Shown: positions 45,105-54,277 of the stretch, piece after piece
Numbering within the stretch: position 1 is the stretch's first letter
How the letters are laid out: each line of letters begins with the position of its first letter
Assembly: GCF_003583935.1 (NCBI RefSeq)
Contig: NZ_QYRN01000004.1
Location: forward strand, 310,001-374,000
From: Aureimonas flava
Lineage (GTDB): Bacteria; Pseudomonadota; Alphaproteobacteria; Rhizobiales; Rhizobiaceae
Length of the DNA: 64,000 bases
Direction of reading: 5' to 3'
Position numbers and translations under genes: made by a program
Notes under the pieces: generated by a model
Told to the model about the DNA's origin: nothing
Seen by the model: the letters and a program-made list of their open reading frames with translations, nothing else
The model's database searches: none

Positions 45105-45956
45105 ATGGGGCTGGGCCTCGGACGTCTCGTCGCCAACGCGACCTGGACCGACCTGAAATCGCGGCTCGTCTCGGCGCTGATCCTCGGCATCGCGATCCTG
45201 CTCCTGACGTTCGCGGGCGGCGTGGCGTTCCGGCTTCTGTGCTGCGCGACCTGCGTCATCGTGTTCGACGAATGGATGCGGATGACGCGCGGCAAGCGCG
45301 CCGGCGACATCTACCTCTTCGCGCGAAGGGCGCTCTTCGTCAGCCTCTTCGCCTTCTTCTTCGGCTTCCACGTCGTGGCGGTGGCCGTGGTGCTTCTCTC
45401 GGTCGCGTTCATCGCGCTGGTGGACCGAGGCGAGCGCAAGGCCGACTGGGTGATGACCGGGCTTGCCTACGCGGCGGTCGCCGGCATCGCGCCGGGGCTG
45501 CTGCGCGAGGACGGCGCGGAGGGGCTGGCCGTTCTCGGCCTCATCATCTGCGTGGTCTGGGCGACCGATGTCTTCGCCTATTTCAGCGGCCGCATGATCG
45601 GCGGGCCGAAGCTCATGCCCCGGGTCTCGCCCAAGAAGACGATCGCCGGGGCGCTCGGCGGACTCGCGGCGGGCGTCGCGTTCGGCAGTTTCTACGCCTT
45701 CTGGCTCACCGGCTCGGTGGGCGCGCTCGTGATCGTCCTCAGCGTCATCCTGTCGGCGGTGGGGCAGGCGGGCGACCTCTACGAGTCCTGGGTCAAGCGG
45801 CGGTTCGGCGTCAAGGATTCGGGGCGCCTGATTCCCGGACACGGCGGCCTGATGGACCGGATCGACGCCCTGGTCTTCGCGTCCGGCGCGGCCTGGGTGT
45901 TCGGCATGCTGGTGGCGGGCGTCGAACATCCCGCAAGGGCCATATTCAACCTATAG
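45105..45956 (+). CDS. cdsA: Phosphatidate cytidylyltransferase
   Basis: Makes CDP-diacylglycerol for phospholipid synthesis in the inner membrane. The 283-residue protein has about seven to eight membrane segments and the C-terminal family signature SWVKRRFGVKDSGRLIPGHG with GLMDRID, which holds the conserved Lys-Asp and HGG. VWATDVFAYFSGRMIGGPKL and RVSPKKTIAGALGG are also typical. It is followed by 155 bases with no gene before rseP; in most relatives dxr lies there (see findings). Confidence 0.95.
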   Translation: MGLGLGRLVANATWTDLKSRLVSALILGIAILLLTFAGGVAFRLLCCATCVIVFDEWMRMTRGKRAGDIYLFARRALFVSLFAFFFGFHVVAVAVVLLSVAFIALVDRGERKADWVMTGLAYAAVAGIAPGLLREDGAEGLAVLGLIICVVWATDVFAYFSGRMIGGPKLMPRVSPKKTIAGALGGLAAGVAFGSFYAFWLTGSVGALVIVLSVILSAVGQAGDLYESWVKRRFGVKDSGRLIPGHGGLMDRIDALVFASGAAWVFGMLVAGVEHPARAIFNL

Positions 45957-46111
45957 AAGCCGTGCGCCGGAGGCAGCGTCATCCGGCGGGGCGATCTTAC
46001 GGAAATTTGCATCCCCGGCGGTGAGCCGCTGTTCACCGCGTCCATGCAGGATGTTCGATAGTGCGGCCGGGCGCGACGAGGCGCCCCGAGACAGAAGCGT
46101 AGGTGGACGGA

Positions 46112-47251
46112 ATGGGTCTCGAAGGCTGGTGGACGACGATCTGGGACACGGCCCTGATCCGCGTGGTGCCGTTTCTGTTCGTCCTTACCGTCATCGTCTT
46201 CTTCCACGAGCTGGGACACTATCTGGTCGGCCGCTGGTCCGGAATCCGCGTCCTGGCCTTCTCGGTGGGGTTCGGACCGGAGATCGTCGGCTTCACGGAC
46301 CGGCACGGCACGCGCTGGAAGCTCTCGGCGATCCCGCTCGGCGGCTACGTGAAGTTCTTCGGCGACGAGAACGCCGCCAGCGTCCCCGACCACGCGGCGT
46401 TGGCGCGCATGAGCGAGCGGGAGAGGGGCGGGGCCTTCCATACCGCGGGCGTCGGACGCCGCGCCGCGACGGTGGCGGCCGGACCGATCGCCAACTTCAT
46501 TCTGGCGATCGCCATCTTCGCGCTGACGGCCTTCTCCACCGGCATCGTGGTCGGCGACCCGGTGGTCTCGGAAGTGCGCCCCGGTTCGCCCGCCCAGACC
46601 GCCGGCCTTCAGCCGGGCGACCGCATCGTCAGCGCCGACGGCGACGCGATCGAATATTTCGGCGACCTGCAGCGCCATGTCTCGACGCGCGCGGGCGTGC
46701 CGGTCCAGCTCGGGATCGACCGGGCGGGGCAGCACCTATCGCTCACCGTGACCCCGCAGGAGCAGGCGCAGACCGACGGCTTCGGCAACGAGTACAAGAC
46801 GGCCGTGATCGGCGTCGTCGCCAACGCGGAGCAGGGCGGTTTCCGCACGCGCGAGCTCGGCCCGCTGGAGGCGCTCAGCTACGGCGTGTCGCAGACCTGG
46901 TTCGTGACGCAGCAGACGGTGTCGTTCATCGGCGGGATCTTCGGGGGCTCGCAGTCGAGCGACCAGATCGGGGGGCCGATCCGCATCGCCCAGGTGTCGA
47001 GCCAGGTGGCGACCCTGGGAATCGCGCCGCTCCTGAACCTCGCGGCGCTCCTCTCGGTGTCCATCGGTCTCCTCAACCTTCTGCCGATCCCGATGCTCGA
47101 CGGGGGTCATCTCCTGTTCTACGCGGCGGAGGCCGTGCGCGGACGGCCGCTCAGCGAGCGCATCCAGGAGGTCGGGTTCAGGATAGGCCTCGCGTTGGTG
47201 CTGATGCTTATGGTATTCGCATTCTGGAACGATCTCTCCAGCCTCGGCTGA
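46112..47251 (+). CDS. rseP: RIP metalloprotease RseP (site-2 protease)
   Basis: Inner-membrane zinc protease that cleaves membrane-bound anti-sigma factors and signal peptides. Zinc ligands are in FFHELGHYLVGRW (His32, Glu33, His36) and LPIPMLDGGHLLF (Asp about 330). The central part holds one visible PDZ domain (about residues 140-215: PVVSEVRPGSPAQTAGLQPG) rather than the two of E. coli, and the chain is 379 residues versus about 450. I use the ATG at 46112 after AGGTGGACGG; a GTG three codons earlier is an alternative. Confidence 0.94.
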   Translation: MGLEGWWTTIWDTALIRVVPFLFVLTVIVFFHELGHYLVGRWSGIRVLAFSVGFGPEIVGFTDRHGTRWKLSAIPLGGYVKFFGDENAASVPDHAALARMSERERGGAFHTAGVGRRAATVAAGPIANFILAIAIFALTAFSTGIVVGDPVVSEVRPGSPAQTAGLQPGDRIVSADGDAIEYFGDLQRHVSTRAGVPVQLGIDRAGQHLSLTVTPQEQAQTDGFGNEYKTAVIGVVANAEQGGFRTRELGPLEALSYGVSQTWFVTQQTVSFIGGIFGGSQSSDQIGGPIRIAQVSSQVATLGIAPLLNLAALLSVSIGLLNLLPIPMLDGGHLLFYAAEAVRGRPLSERIQEVGFRIGLALVLMLMVFAFWNDLSSLG

Positions 47252-47362
47252 TCGGGATCAGGGGAAATTCGAGGGGGTTTGCGTTTCGTTAACCATAGCG
47301 GTGGCCGGCGTGGCGACCGTGCAACGGTTTCGTGATTCCTAAACGGAATCGGTCCAGTTTGG

Positions 47363-47390
47363 TTGAACGGCTCCGCAAAGCCGATAGAAA
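47363..47390 (+). promoter_or_regulatory. Weak candidate promoter for bamA
   Basis: TTGAAC (47363-47368) and TAGAAA (47385-47390) are 16 bases apart, in a 201-base gap between rseP and bamA. The gap also has GGAATC upstream. The match is weak and is offered only because the gap is long for this operon. Confidence 0.25.
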
Positions 47391-47452
47391 CGCACGGGCA
47401 TGCCGAGTCTTGCATGCGCGCCGTCGGCGGAATGAGAAAAGGTAATAGCCCT

Positions 47453-49870
47453 ATGCAGGCTGGATCGAAGCTTCTGAACGCCCTGTCGGCGGCCGCTCTT
47501 TCGTCCACGGTTCTCGCAGCTTCGGTCATCACCATTGAGCTTGGGACCATGCCCCAGGCTTTCGCCGCCGTGGTCAACCGGATCGAAGTGCGCGGAAACC
47601 AGCGCGTCGACGCCGAAACGGTGCGCAACGTGACCCAGATCCGCGCCGGCCAGAACGTGTCCGATGCCGATGTCGACGCCGCCGTGACCCGCCTGTTCGG
47701 GACGGGGCTGTTCTCCGACGTTCGCGCGCGCCAGTCCGGCGGCGCGCTGATCATCGAGGTGGACGAGAACCAGATCGTCGGCGAGGTGATCTTCCAGGGC
47801 AACAACAAGATCAAGAACGAGCAGCTCGCCGCCTCGGTCCAGACCGCGACGCGCGAGCCGTACAACGCCTCGACCGCGCAGGCCGACGTCGACGCGATCC
47901 GCGCCGCCTACACCCGCATCGGCCGGTCCGACGCCGTGGTCTCGGTGCGCACCGTTCCGGCCGAGGGCAATCGCGTCAACGTCGTCTTCGATATCCAGGA
48001 AGGCGACCGTACGCGCATCGAGAGCATCAACTTCGTCGGCAACAACGCCTTCGGCGACGGCCGGCTGAAGGAGGTCATCTCGCTGCGCGAGTCGGGCCTC
48101 TTCAGCTTCCTCCAGCGCAACGACATCTACGACGAGGATCGCCTGCGCGCCGACGAGGAGGCGCTGCGCCGCTTCTACTTCAACCGCGGCTACGCGGACT
48201 TCCGCATCGTGTCCTCGGTGGCCGAGCTCGACGCCGCCAAGAACCAGTACTTCATCACCATCACGGTGGACGAGGGCGAGCGCTACGCCTACGGCAACAT
48301 CAACATCGACTCCACCGTTCCGGGGATCGACGGCGAGACCCTGCGCGGTGAGCTGAAGACCAAGACCGGCGACGTCTACAGCGCCGAGCAGGTCGAGAAC
48401 TCGCTGGTCGATCTGACCAACGCCGTGGCCAACCGGGGCTACGCCTTCGCGCAGGTCACCCCGCGCGGCGACCGTGACTTCGCCAACAACACCATCTCCA
48501 TCGACTACGTGATCGACCAGGGCCCGCGGGCCTATGTCGAGCGTATCGAGGTGCGCGGCAACACCAAGACCCGCGACTACGTGATCCGTCGCGAGTTCGA
48601 CGTGTCGGAAGGCGATGCGTTCAATCAGGTGCTGGTGCAGCGCGCCAAGAAGCGCCTCGAGGCGCTGCGCTTCTTCAAGACGGTCAACGTCTCCACGGCG
48701 CCCGGCAGCCAGCCCGACCGCGTCGTCGTCATCGTCCAGGTGGACGAGCAGTCCACCGGCGAGTTCTCGGTCGGCGGCGGCTACACGACGGGCGGCGAGA
48801 ATTCCGGCCCGGTGGCCGAGGTGGGCATCACCGAGCGCAACTTCCTCGGTCGCGGCCAGTTCGTGAAGGTGTCGGCCGGCTTCGGCGAGGACACCCGCAG
48901 CTACAACCTCTCGTTCACCGAGCCCTACTTCCTGGGTCGCCGCCTCGCGGCCGGCTTCGACATCTACCGGACGGAGAATTCGTCCTCGACGGCCTACGAC
49001 ATCACGCGCACGGGTGGATCGCTGCGCCTAGCGGCGCCGATCACCGAGGATGTCACCGCCCAGATCGCCTACAACTACAAGGAAGAGACGTTCGGCGACG
49101 ACCAGGGCGTCGTGGTGCGCGATGCACTCGGCAACCCGGTGGTCTCCAACGGCGCGTTCCAGTACGCGACCTGCGCCAACTCCGTGACGGCGCCGATCTA
49201 CACCCTCTCGCCGATCATCAATCAGGCGATCTGCGACAGCCCGTACACGACCTCTTCGATCTCCTACGCGCTGACCTACAACACGTTGGACAGCCAGCAA
49301 GACCCGCGCGACGGTCTGTTCGCCCAGATCGGGCAGGAGGTCGCGGGCCTCGGCGGCGACGCCAACTTCGTGCGCACCACGGCGCGGGCGTCCTGGTTCA
49401 GCCTCCTGTCGGAGGAGTACGATCTGGTGGGCCAGCTCAGCGGTGGCGGCGGCAACGTCTCGTCGCTCGGCGACGACCTGCGCGTATTCGACAACTTCTT
49501 CAAGGGGCAGGACATCGTCCGCGGCTTCAAGTATCAGGGTCTCGGACCGCGCCAGAACGGCGTGGCGATCGGCGGCACGAACTACGTGAACGCCTCGGCC
49601 GAGGTGACCTTCCCGCTGCCGCTCGTGTCGCGCGACTTCGGCTTCCGCGGTGCGGCCTTCGCCGATGCCGGCTCGCTCTGGGGTCTCGACAACGTCGACA
49701 ACCAGCTCGGCATCCAGGGCGAGGACTTCGCCCTGCGCGCCTCGGCGGGCGTCGGCCTGATCTGGGCTTCGCCGTTCGGTCCGCTGCGCGTCAACTACGC
49801 CGCGCCGCTGGCCAAGGAAGACTACGACCGCACGCAGGAATTCTCCTTCGGCTTCTCCTCGCGCTTCTGA
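47453..49870 (+). CDS. bamA: Outer membrane protein assembly factor BamA
   Basis: Central component of the BAM complex, which inserts beta-barrel proteins into the outer membrane. From the ATG at 47453 a signal peptide of about 38 residues (cleavage near PQAFAA) leads to five POTRA domains (about residues 40-415) and a 16-stranded barrel. The barrel has the conserved VRGFKYQGLGPR loop (VRGF/Y motif) and ends in FSFGFSSRF with a terminal Phe, the outer-membrane sorting signal. An ATG at 47432 (MRKGNSP) seven codons upstream is an alternative. 805 residues; a stretch with two Cys near 580-605 lies in an extracellular loop. Confidence 0.96.
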   Translation: MQAGSKLLNALSAAALSSTVLAASVITIELGTMPQAFAAVVNRIEVRGNQRVDAETVRNVTQIRAGQNVSDADVDAAVTRLFGTGLFSDVRARQSGGALIIEVDENQIVGEVIFQGNNKIKNEQLAASVQTATREPYNASTAQADVDAIRAAYTRIGRSDAVVSVRTVPAEGNRVNVVFDIQEGDRTRIESINFVGNNAFGDGRLKEVISLRESGLFSFLQRNDIYDEDRLRADEEALRRFYFNRGYADFRIVSSVAELDAAKNQYFITITVDEGERYAYGNINIDSTVPGIDGETLRGELKTKTGDVYSAEQVENSLVDLTNAVANRGYAFAQVTPRGDRDFANNTISIDYVIDQGPRAYVERIEVRGNTKTRDYVIRREFDVSEGDAFNQVLVQRAKKRLEALRFFKTVNVSTAPGSQPDRVVVIVQVDEQSTGEFSVGGGYTTGGENSGPVAEVGITERNFLGRGQFVKVSAGFGEDTRSYNLSFTEPYFLGRRLAAGFDIYRTENSSSTAYDITRTGGSLRLAAPITEDVTAQIAYNYKEETFGDDQGVVVRDALGNPVVSNGAFQYATCANSVTAPIYTLSPIINQAICDSPYTTSSISYALTYNTLDSQQDPRDGLFAQIGQEVAGLGGDANFVRTTARASWFSLLSEEYDLVGQLSGGGGNVSSLGDDLRVFDNFFKGQDIVRGFKYQGLGPRQNGVAIGGTNYVNASAEVTFPLPLVSRDFGFRGAAFADAGSLWGLDNVDNQLGIQGEDFALRASAGVGLIWASPFGPLRVNYAAPLAKEDYDRTQEFSFGFSSRF

Positions 49871-49892
49871 GTCGCCGAGAGATCCGGCACGG

Positions 49893-50960
49893 ATGGCCAG
49901 CACGCTCTTTCGGCTCGGCAGGGGCATGTCCCTTGCCGAGCTTTCCCGTATCTGCGACGCCTCCGTGGCTCCCGAGCATGCCGACCGGGTCGTGACCGGC
50001 ATCGCATCGCTCGACCAGGCGGGGGACGACGACCTCAGCTTCTTCGACAATCCGCGCTACGAGGCGGGCCTGCGCGGCTCGCGCGCCGGCGCGGTGGTGG
50101 TCTCCGCCCGCCTCGCGCCGTCGGTGCCGCCCAGCATCGCGACCTTGATCGCGCGCAAGCCCGGCCTCGCGTTCGCGGCGGCGGGCCACGCCCTGTTCCC
50201 GGACGCGGTCGCGCCGAAGTCGGATTTCGACGGCACGGGCGTTTCATCCCAGGCGAGCATCCATCCAACGGCCCGGTTGGAGCCGGGCGTGACCGTGGAG
50301 CCCTTCGCCGTGATCGGCCCGGAGGTCGAGATCGGCTCGGGAACGGTGATCGGAAGCGGGGCGACGATCGGCGGGCGCTGCCGGATCGGGCGTGACTGCC
50401 GCATCGGCACGCAGGCGAGCGTCCAGCATGCGCTGGTCGGCAACCACGTGATCCTGCATCCGGGCGTTCGCGTGGGGCAGGACGGTTTCGGCTATGTCGC
50501 CGGCCCTCGAGGGTTGGTGAAACAGGTTCAGGTCGGCCGCGTGATCCTTCAGGATCATGTCGAGGTCGGGTCCAACTCGACGATCGATCGCGGCGCGGTT
50601 CGCGACACGGTGGTGGGCGAAGGGACCAAGATCGACAATCTGGTCCAGATCGCCCACAACGTGGTGATCGGCCGGCATTGCGTGATCGTCGGTCAGGTCG
50701 GCATCGCCGGCAGCGTCACGATCGGCAACGGCGTTTCGGTCGGTGGACAGACCGGCTTCAACGGCCATGTGACGGTCGGCGACGGCGCGCAGATCGCGGC
50801 CGTCAGTGTCGTCGCCACGGACGTTCCGGCCGGCGCGCGCTGGGGCGGCGTTCCGGCCCGGCCGATCAAGGATTGGTTGCGCGACATGGCGGCGCTTCGG
50901 GGCCAGCCCAAGGAAAAGCGGAAGACGGCGGGTAGAGATGACGGACACGACGACGCTTGA
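49893..50960 (+). CDS. lpxD: UDP-3-O-(3-hydroxymyristoyl)glucosamine N-acyltransferase
   Basis: LpxD adds the second acyl chain in lipid A synthesis from acyl-ACP. The 355-residue protein has a uridine-binding N-terminal domain and a left-handed beta-helix of hexapeptide repeats from about residue 110 ([40 protein letters not shown]). Catalytic stretches are GQDGFGYV and [20 protein letters not shown] with the active-site His of AHNV, and [20 protein letters not shown]. Its end overlaps fabZ by 23 bases. Confidence 0.96.
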   Translation: MASTLFRLGRGMSLAELSRICDASVAPEHADRVVTGIASLDQAGDDDLSFFDNPRYEAGLRGSRAGAVVVSARLAPSVPPSIATLIARKPGLAFAAAGHALFPDAVAPKSDFDGTGVSSQASIHPTARLEPGVTVEPFAVIGPEVEIGSGTVIGSGATIGGRCRIGRDCRIGTQASVQHALVGNHVILHPGVRVGQDGFGYVAGPRGLVKQVQVGRVILQDHVEVGSNSTIDRGAVRDTVVGEGTKIDNLVQIAHNVVIGRHCVIVGQVGIAGSVTIGNGVSVGGQTGFNGHVTVGDGAQIAAVSVVATDVPAGARWGGVPARPIKDWLRDMAALRGQPKEKRKTAGRDDGHDDA

Positions 50961-51402
50961 GAGCATCGATATTCTCGGCATCCTGAAGCTTCTGCCGCAC
51001 CGCTACCCGTTCCTGATGGTGGACCGGATCGTGGACATCGACGGGGACCGGAAGGCGCGGGGCCTGAAGAACGTCACCGCGAACGAGCCGCACTTCCTCG
51101 GCCACTTCCCGGAGTATCCGGTGATGCCGGGCGTCCTCATCATCGAGGGCATGGCCCAGACGGCGGGCGCGATCTGCCAGAAGGCCACGGGCGGCGACGC
51201 AAACTCCATCGTCTATTTCATGACCATCGACGGGGCGAAGTTCCGCAAGCCTGTGGTGCCGGGCGACCTGCTCGAATACCACGTGGCCCAGACCAAGAAG
51301 CGCGGCAACATCTGGAAGTTCGACTGCCAGGCGATGGTGGAAGGCTCCAAGGTCGCCGAGGCGTCCATCAGCGCGATGCTGGTCGCCGGCGAAGCCAAGT
51401 GA
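50938..51402 (+). CDS. fabZ: 3-hydroxyacyl-[acyl-carrier-protein] dehydratase FabZ
   Basis: Dehydrates 3-hydroxyacyl-ACP in fatty acid elongation and competes with LpxA/LpxD for the same substrate. The 154-residue protein has [17 protein letters not shown], then [20 protein letters not shown], which holds the catalytic His and Glu, and MAQTAGAIC. The ATG at 50938 lies inside lpxD (23-base overlap) behind GGGTAGAG. Its stop overlaps the lpxA GTG by four bases. Confidence 0.97.
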   Translation: MTDTTTLESIDILGILKLLPHRYPFLMVDRIVDIDGDRKARGLKNVTANEPHFLGHFPEYPVMPGVLIIEGMAQTAGAICQKATGGDANSIVYFMTIDGAKFRKPVVPGDLLEYHVAQTKKRGNIWKFDCQAMVEGSKVAEASISAMLVAGEAK

Positions 51403-52208
51403 GCGGCGCCTATCGGGTTCATCCGTCCTCCATCGTGGAGGATGGGGCGCAGATCGGCGAGGGTTGCGAGATCGGGCCGTTCTGCGTGATCGGCGCCAAT
51501 GTCGTGCTCGGCGCGGGATCGCGGTTGAAATCGCATGTCGTCCTAGCCGGAAACACGGCAATTGGCGAGGGTGCGCGCATCCATCCGTTCGCCTCGGTTG
51601 GCAACGAGCCGCAGCATCTCAAGTACGCGGGCGAGGACACGCGGCTCGTGATCGGCCGGAACTGCCTGATCCGCGAGCATGTCACCATGAATCCGGGGAC
51701 GGTGCAGGGCCGGTCCGAGACCACCGTCGGCGACAATTGCGCCTTCTTCACCGGCTCGCACGTCGCGCACGATTGCGTGCTCGGCGACAACGTCACGCTC
51801 ATCAACAATGTGATGCTGGCCGGCCATTGCGTGGTGGGCGAATTCGCGACGATCGCGGGCGGATCGGGCATTCACCAGTTCACCCGGATCGGCCACCACG
51901 CCTATGTCGGCGGCCTCGCGGCCGTGGAAGGCGACGTGATTCCCTTCGGCATGGTTCTCGGCAATCGTGCCTACCTCAGCGGCCTCAACGTGATCGGCAT
52001 GAAGCGGGCCGGCTTCAACCGCGATGCCATCCGCAACGTGCGGAAGGCCTATCGCATGCTGTTCTCGGACGACCTGACTTTCCGGGAGAACCTGGACGAG
52101 GTCGAGTCGGAGTATCCGGAGGATCCGCTTGTGCAGGACCTCCTCGGCTTCATCCGGGCGGGCGGCGATCGTGCGATCTGCTTCCCGCGCAGCACACGGC
52201 CCGCTTGA
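51399..52208 (+). CDS. lpxA: UDP-N-acetylglucosamine O-acyltransferase LpxA, GTG start
   Basis: First step of lipid A synthesis: transfer of 3-hydroxyacyl from ACP to UDP-GlcNAc. The GTG at 51399 overlaps the fabZ stop (GTGA). Hexapeptide repeats start at once ([20 protein letters not shown]). Catalytic and binding stretches are [40 protein letters not shown] with the active-site His, and [20 protein letters not shown]. The C-terminal helical part ends DRAICFPRS. 269 residues, normal. The stop overlaps the lpxI TTG by four bases. Confidence 0.97.
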   Translation: MSGAYRVHPSSIVEDGAQIGEGCEIGPFCVIGANVVLGAGSRLKSHVVLAGNTAIGEGARIHPFASVGNEPQHLKYAGEDTRLVIGRNCLIREHVTMNPGTVQGRSETTVGDNCAFFTGSHVAHDCVLGDNVTLINNVMLAGHCVVGEFATIAGGSGIHQFTRIGHHAYVGGLAAVEGDVIPFGMVLGNRAYLSGLNVIGMKRAGFNRDAIRNVRKAYRMLFSDDLTFRENLDEVESEYPEDPLVQDLLGFIRAGGDRAICFPRSTRPA

Positions 52209-53083
52209 GCCGGGCGGACACGGAGCGGACGGGCGAGGCCCTCGGCATCATCGCGGGGGGCGGTGTCCTGCCTCGGCTCGTCGCGGAAGCCGCGCGCGCC
52301 GACGGGCAGTTGCCCTTCGTGGTCGCCATCGCGGACGGCATCCGATCGGATTGGACCCCTTACGAATCGGTGAAGCTGCCGTGGTCGCGCACCGGCGACG
52401 TGTTCCCGATTCTCGCACGCCGCGGCATCCGGCGCGTGGTGTTCTGCGGAACCATCTCGGTGCGCCCCGACTATCGGTCGATGATTCCGAGCCCTCGGAC
52501 GCTGATGATGCTTCCCGAAATCCTGCGCATGGTGCGCGGTGGCGACGACAGCCTGCTGCGTGCCGTGGCCGGCGTCTTCGAGCGGCGCGGGATCGGGGTC
52601 GTGGCCGTGCATTCCGTCCTGCACGACGTGCTGACCCCAGCGGGGAGCCTCACCAGGCGCGCGCCGGACAAGCGCGACGACTTGGCCCTGCGTCGCGCCG
52701 CCCATGCCGCCGGCGAGATCGGCCGCCTGGACGTAGGGCAGGCCGTGGTGGCTTCGCCCGACCGCGTCATCGCGCTGGAGGGGATCGAGGGAACGCAGGC
52801 CATGCTGGAGCGCGTCGGTGCTTTGCGAGCGGCGGGGCGCATCGGCCGAAGCGAGCCCTGCGTGCTGTTCAAGGCCTTCAAGCCACAGCAGGACGAACGT
52901 TTCGATCTTCCGAGCATCGGCCGGGAGACGATCCGTCAGGCGAACGCGGCCGGCCTGCGAGGCATCGGTCTCAGTGCGGGGCGCTCGTTGATCCTCGAGG
53001 CGGGCGCGGTCGTGGAGGAGGCCGACGCAGCCGGGATGTTCGTGATCGGCACGTCGAAAACGGCGGAGGCGGAGGCCCCATGA
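52205..53083 (+). CDS. lpxI: UDP-2,3-diacylglucosamine pyrophosphatase LpxI, TTG start
   Basis: LpxI hydrolyses UDP-2,3-diacylglucosamine to lipid X; it replaces the unrelated LpxH in alphaproteobacteria. The frame begins with a TTG at 52205 inside the lpxA stop (TTGA); the next residues [20 protein letters not shown] lead to the family motif GIIAGGGVLPRLVAEAA. No ATG or GTG lies before it in a plausible place. Other stretches are VVFCGTISVRPDYRSM, FERRGIGVVAVHSVL and the C-terminal DLPSIGRETIRQANAAGLRG. 292 residues. Stop overlaps lpxB by four bases. Confidence 0.94.
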   Translation: MSRADTERTGEALGIIAGGGVLPRLVAEAARADGQLPFVVAIADGIRSDWTPYESVKLPWSRTGDVFPILARRGIRRVVFCGTISVRPDYRSMIPSPRTLMMLPEILRMVRGGDDSLLRAVAGVFERRGIGVVAVHSVLHDVLTPAGSLTRRAPDKRDDLALRRAAHAAGEIGRLDVGQAVVASPDRVIALEGIEGTQAMLERVGALRAAGRIGRSEPCVLFKAFKPQQDERFDLPSIGRETIRQANAAGLRGIGLSAGRSLILEAGAVVEEADAAGMFVIGTSKTAEAEAP

Positions 53084-54255
53084 AGGTCGCCTTCGTCCTC
53101 GGCGAGGAATCGGCGGACCGGATCGGGGCCGATCTCCTGCGGCATCTCGTGGCGCTGTCGCCCGAGCCCGTGGAGGCGATCGGCCTCGGCGGCGCGGCGA
53201 TGCGCGAGGAGGGGCTCCCCTCGCTCTTCGACATCGAGGAGCTGTCGATCATCGGCGTCGGCGCCATCGTCGCGCGGCTGCCGAAACTCGTGGGGCGGCT
53301 GAACCAGACCGTCGCGTTCCTGCGCTCCGAGCGGCCGGACCTCGTCGTCACGATCGACAGCTTCACCTTCACCAACCGCGTGGCGGCTCGGCTCCGGCCC
53401 GCGCTGCCAGACGCCGTCTTCGTCAACATCGTCCCGCCCGCGATCTGGGCCTATCGGCCGGAACGGGCGAAGAAGCTCGAGGCCGCGGTCGACCGCACAC
53501 TTTGCCTGTTTCCCTTCGAGCCTGAGGCTTTTGAGCGGCACGGTGGCCCGCCGGCCACCTATATCGGCCATCCGATCATGTCGGACCCGCGTCTTGCCAC
53601 GATCCTCGCGCGCGACAGCGCACACGGAATGCGGCGCCCGTCGGAGACGCCGACGCTCTTGATCCTTCCGGGGTCGCGGCGCGGCGAGATCGGCCGCCTG
53701 ATGGACGACTTCGGCCGGACCTTCGCCGAACTCTCTGCGCGCCTGCCGGGCGTGCGCGGCGTCCTGCCCGCCGTCGCCCGCGTGCGTCCGCTGATCGAGG
53801 AGAAGCTGGCGACGTGGGCGGTGCGGCCGGAGGTGGTGGAGGGCGACGACGCGAAATGGCGGGCGTTTGCCGAATCCGACGCGGCGCTCGCGGCCTCGGG
53901 TACGGTCGCGCTCGAACTGTCGCTGGCCGCGATGCCCATGGCGCTGGCCTACCGGCTCGACCCACTGTCCTACCAGTTGCGGCATCTGATGACGGGGTGG
54001 ACGGCGGCGCTGCCGAACTTCATCGCCGGTCATCCGCTGGTGCCGGAACACTTCCACGACATGATCCAGCCCGAGCATCTTGCGCGGCGACTGGAGCGCC
54101 TGATGACGGACACGCCGGAGCGTGCGGCGCAGATGCGCGGGTTCGACACGATCCGCGATCGGATGACGGTGCCCGAACCGCCTGGCGCGGCGGCCGCGCG
54201 GATCCTTCTCGACCTCCATGCCCGAAAGAAAACGGGCGCCGTAGCGCCCGCCTGA
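53080..54255 (+). CDS. lpxB: Lipid-A-disaccharide synthase LpxB
   Basis: Joins lipid X with UDP-diacylglucosamine to form the lipid A disaccharide (glycosyltransferase family 19). The 391-residue protein starts KVAFVLGEESADRIGADLLR and has VTIDSFTFTNRVAARLRP, VPPAIWAYRPERAKKL, TYIGHPIMSD, LILPGSRRGEIGRL and SDAALAASGTVALELSLAAM, all family hallmarks. It ends the lpx run. A GGGCGC/GCGCCC hairpin at 54234-54249 lies in its last codons; gltA converges 22 bases beyond. Confidence 0.96.
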   Translation: MKVAFVLGEESADRIGADLLRHLVALSPEPVEAIGLGGAAMREEGLPSLFDIEELSIIGVGAIVARLPKLVGRLNQTVAFLRSERPDLVVTIDSFTFTNRVAARLRPALPDAVFVNIVPPAIWAYRPERAKKLEAAVDRTLCLFPFEPEAFERHGGPPATYIGHPIMSDPRLATILARDSAHGMRRPSETPTLLILPGSRRGEIGRLMDDFGRTFAELSARLPGVRGVLPAVARVRPLIEEKLATWAVRPEVVEGDDAKWRAFAESDAALAASGTVALELSLAAMPMALAYRLDPLSYQLRHLMTGWTAALPNFIAGHPLVPEHFHDMIQPEHLARRLERLMTDTPERAAQMRGFDTIRDRMTVPEPPGAAAARILLDLHARKKTGAVAPA

Positions 54256-54277
54256 TCCTCTCGCGTGGTCGTGCGGC

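Noticed and set aside
54234-54277. A bidirectional terminator between lpxB and gltA
   Set aside because: The GGGCGC/GCGCCC hairpin lies within the lpxB coding end and has no T run, so I mention it with lpxB but do not list it as a terminator.
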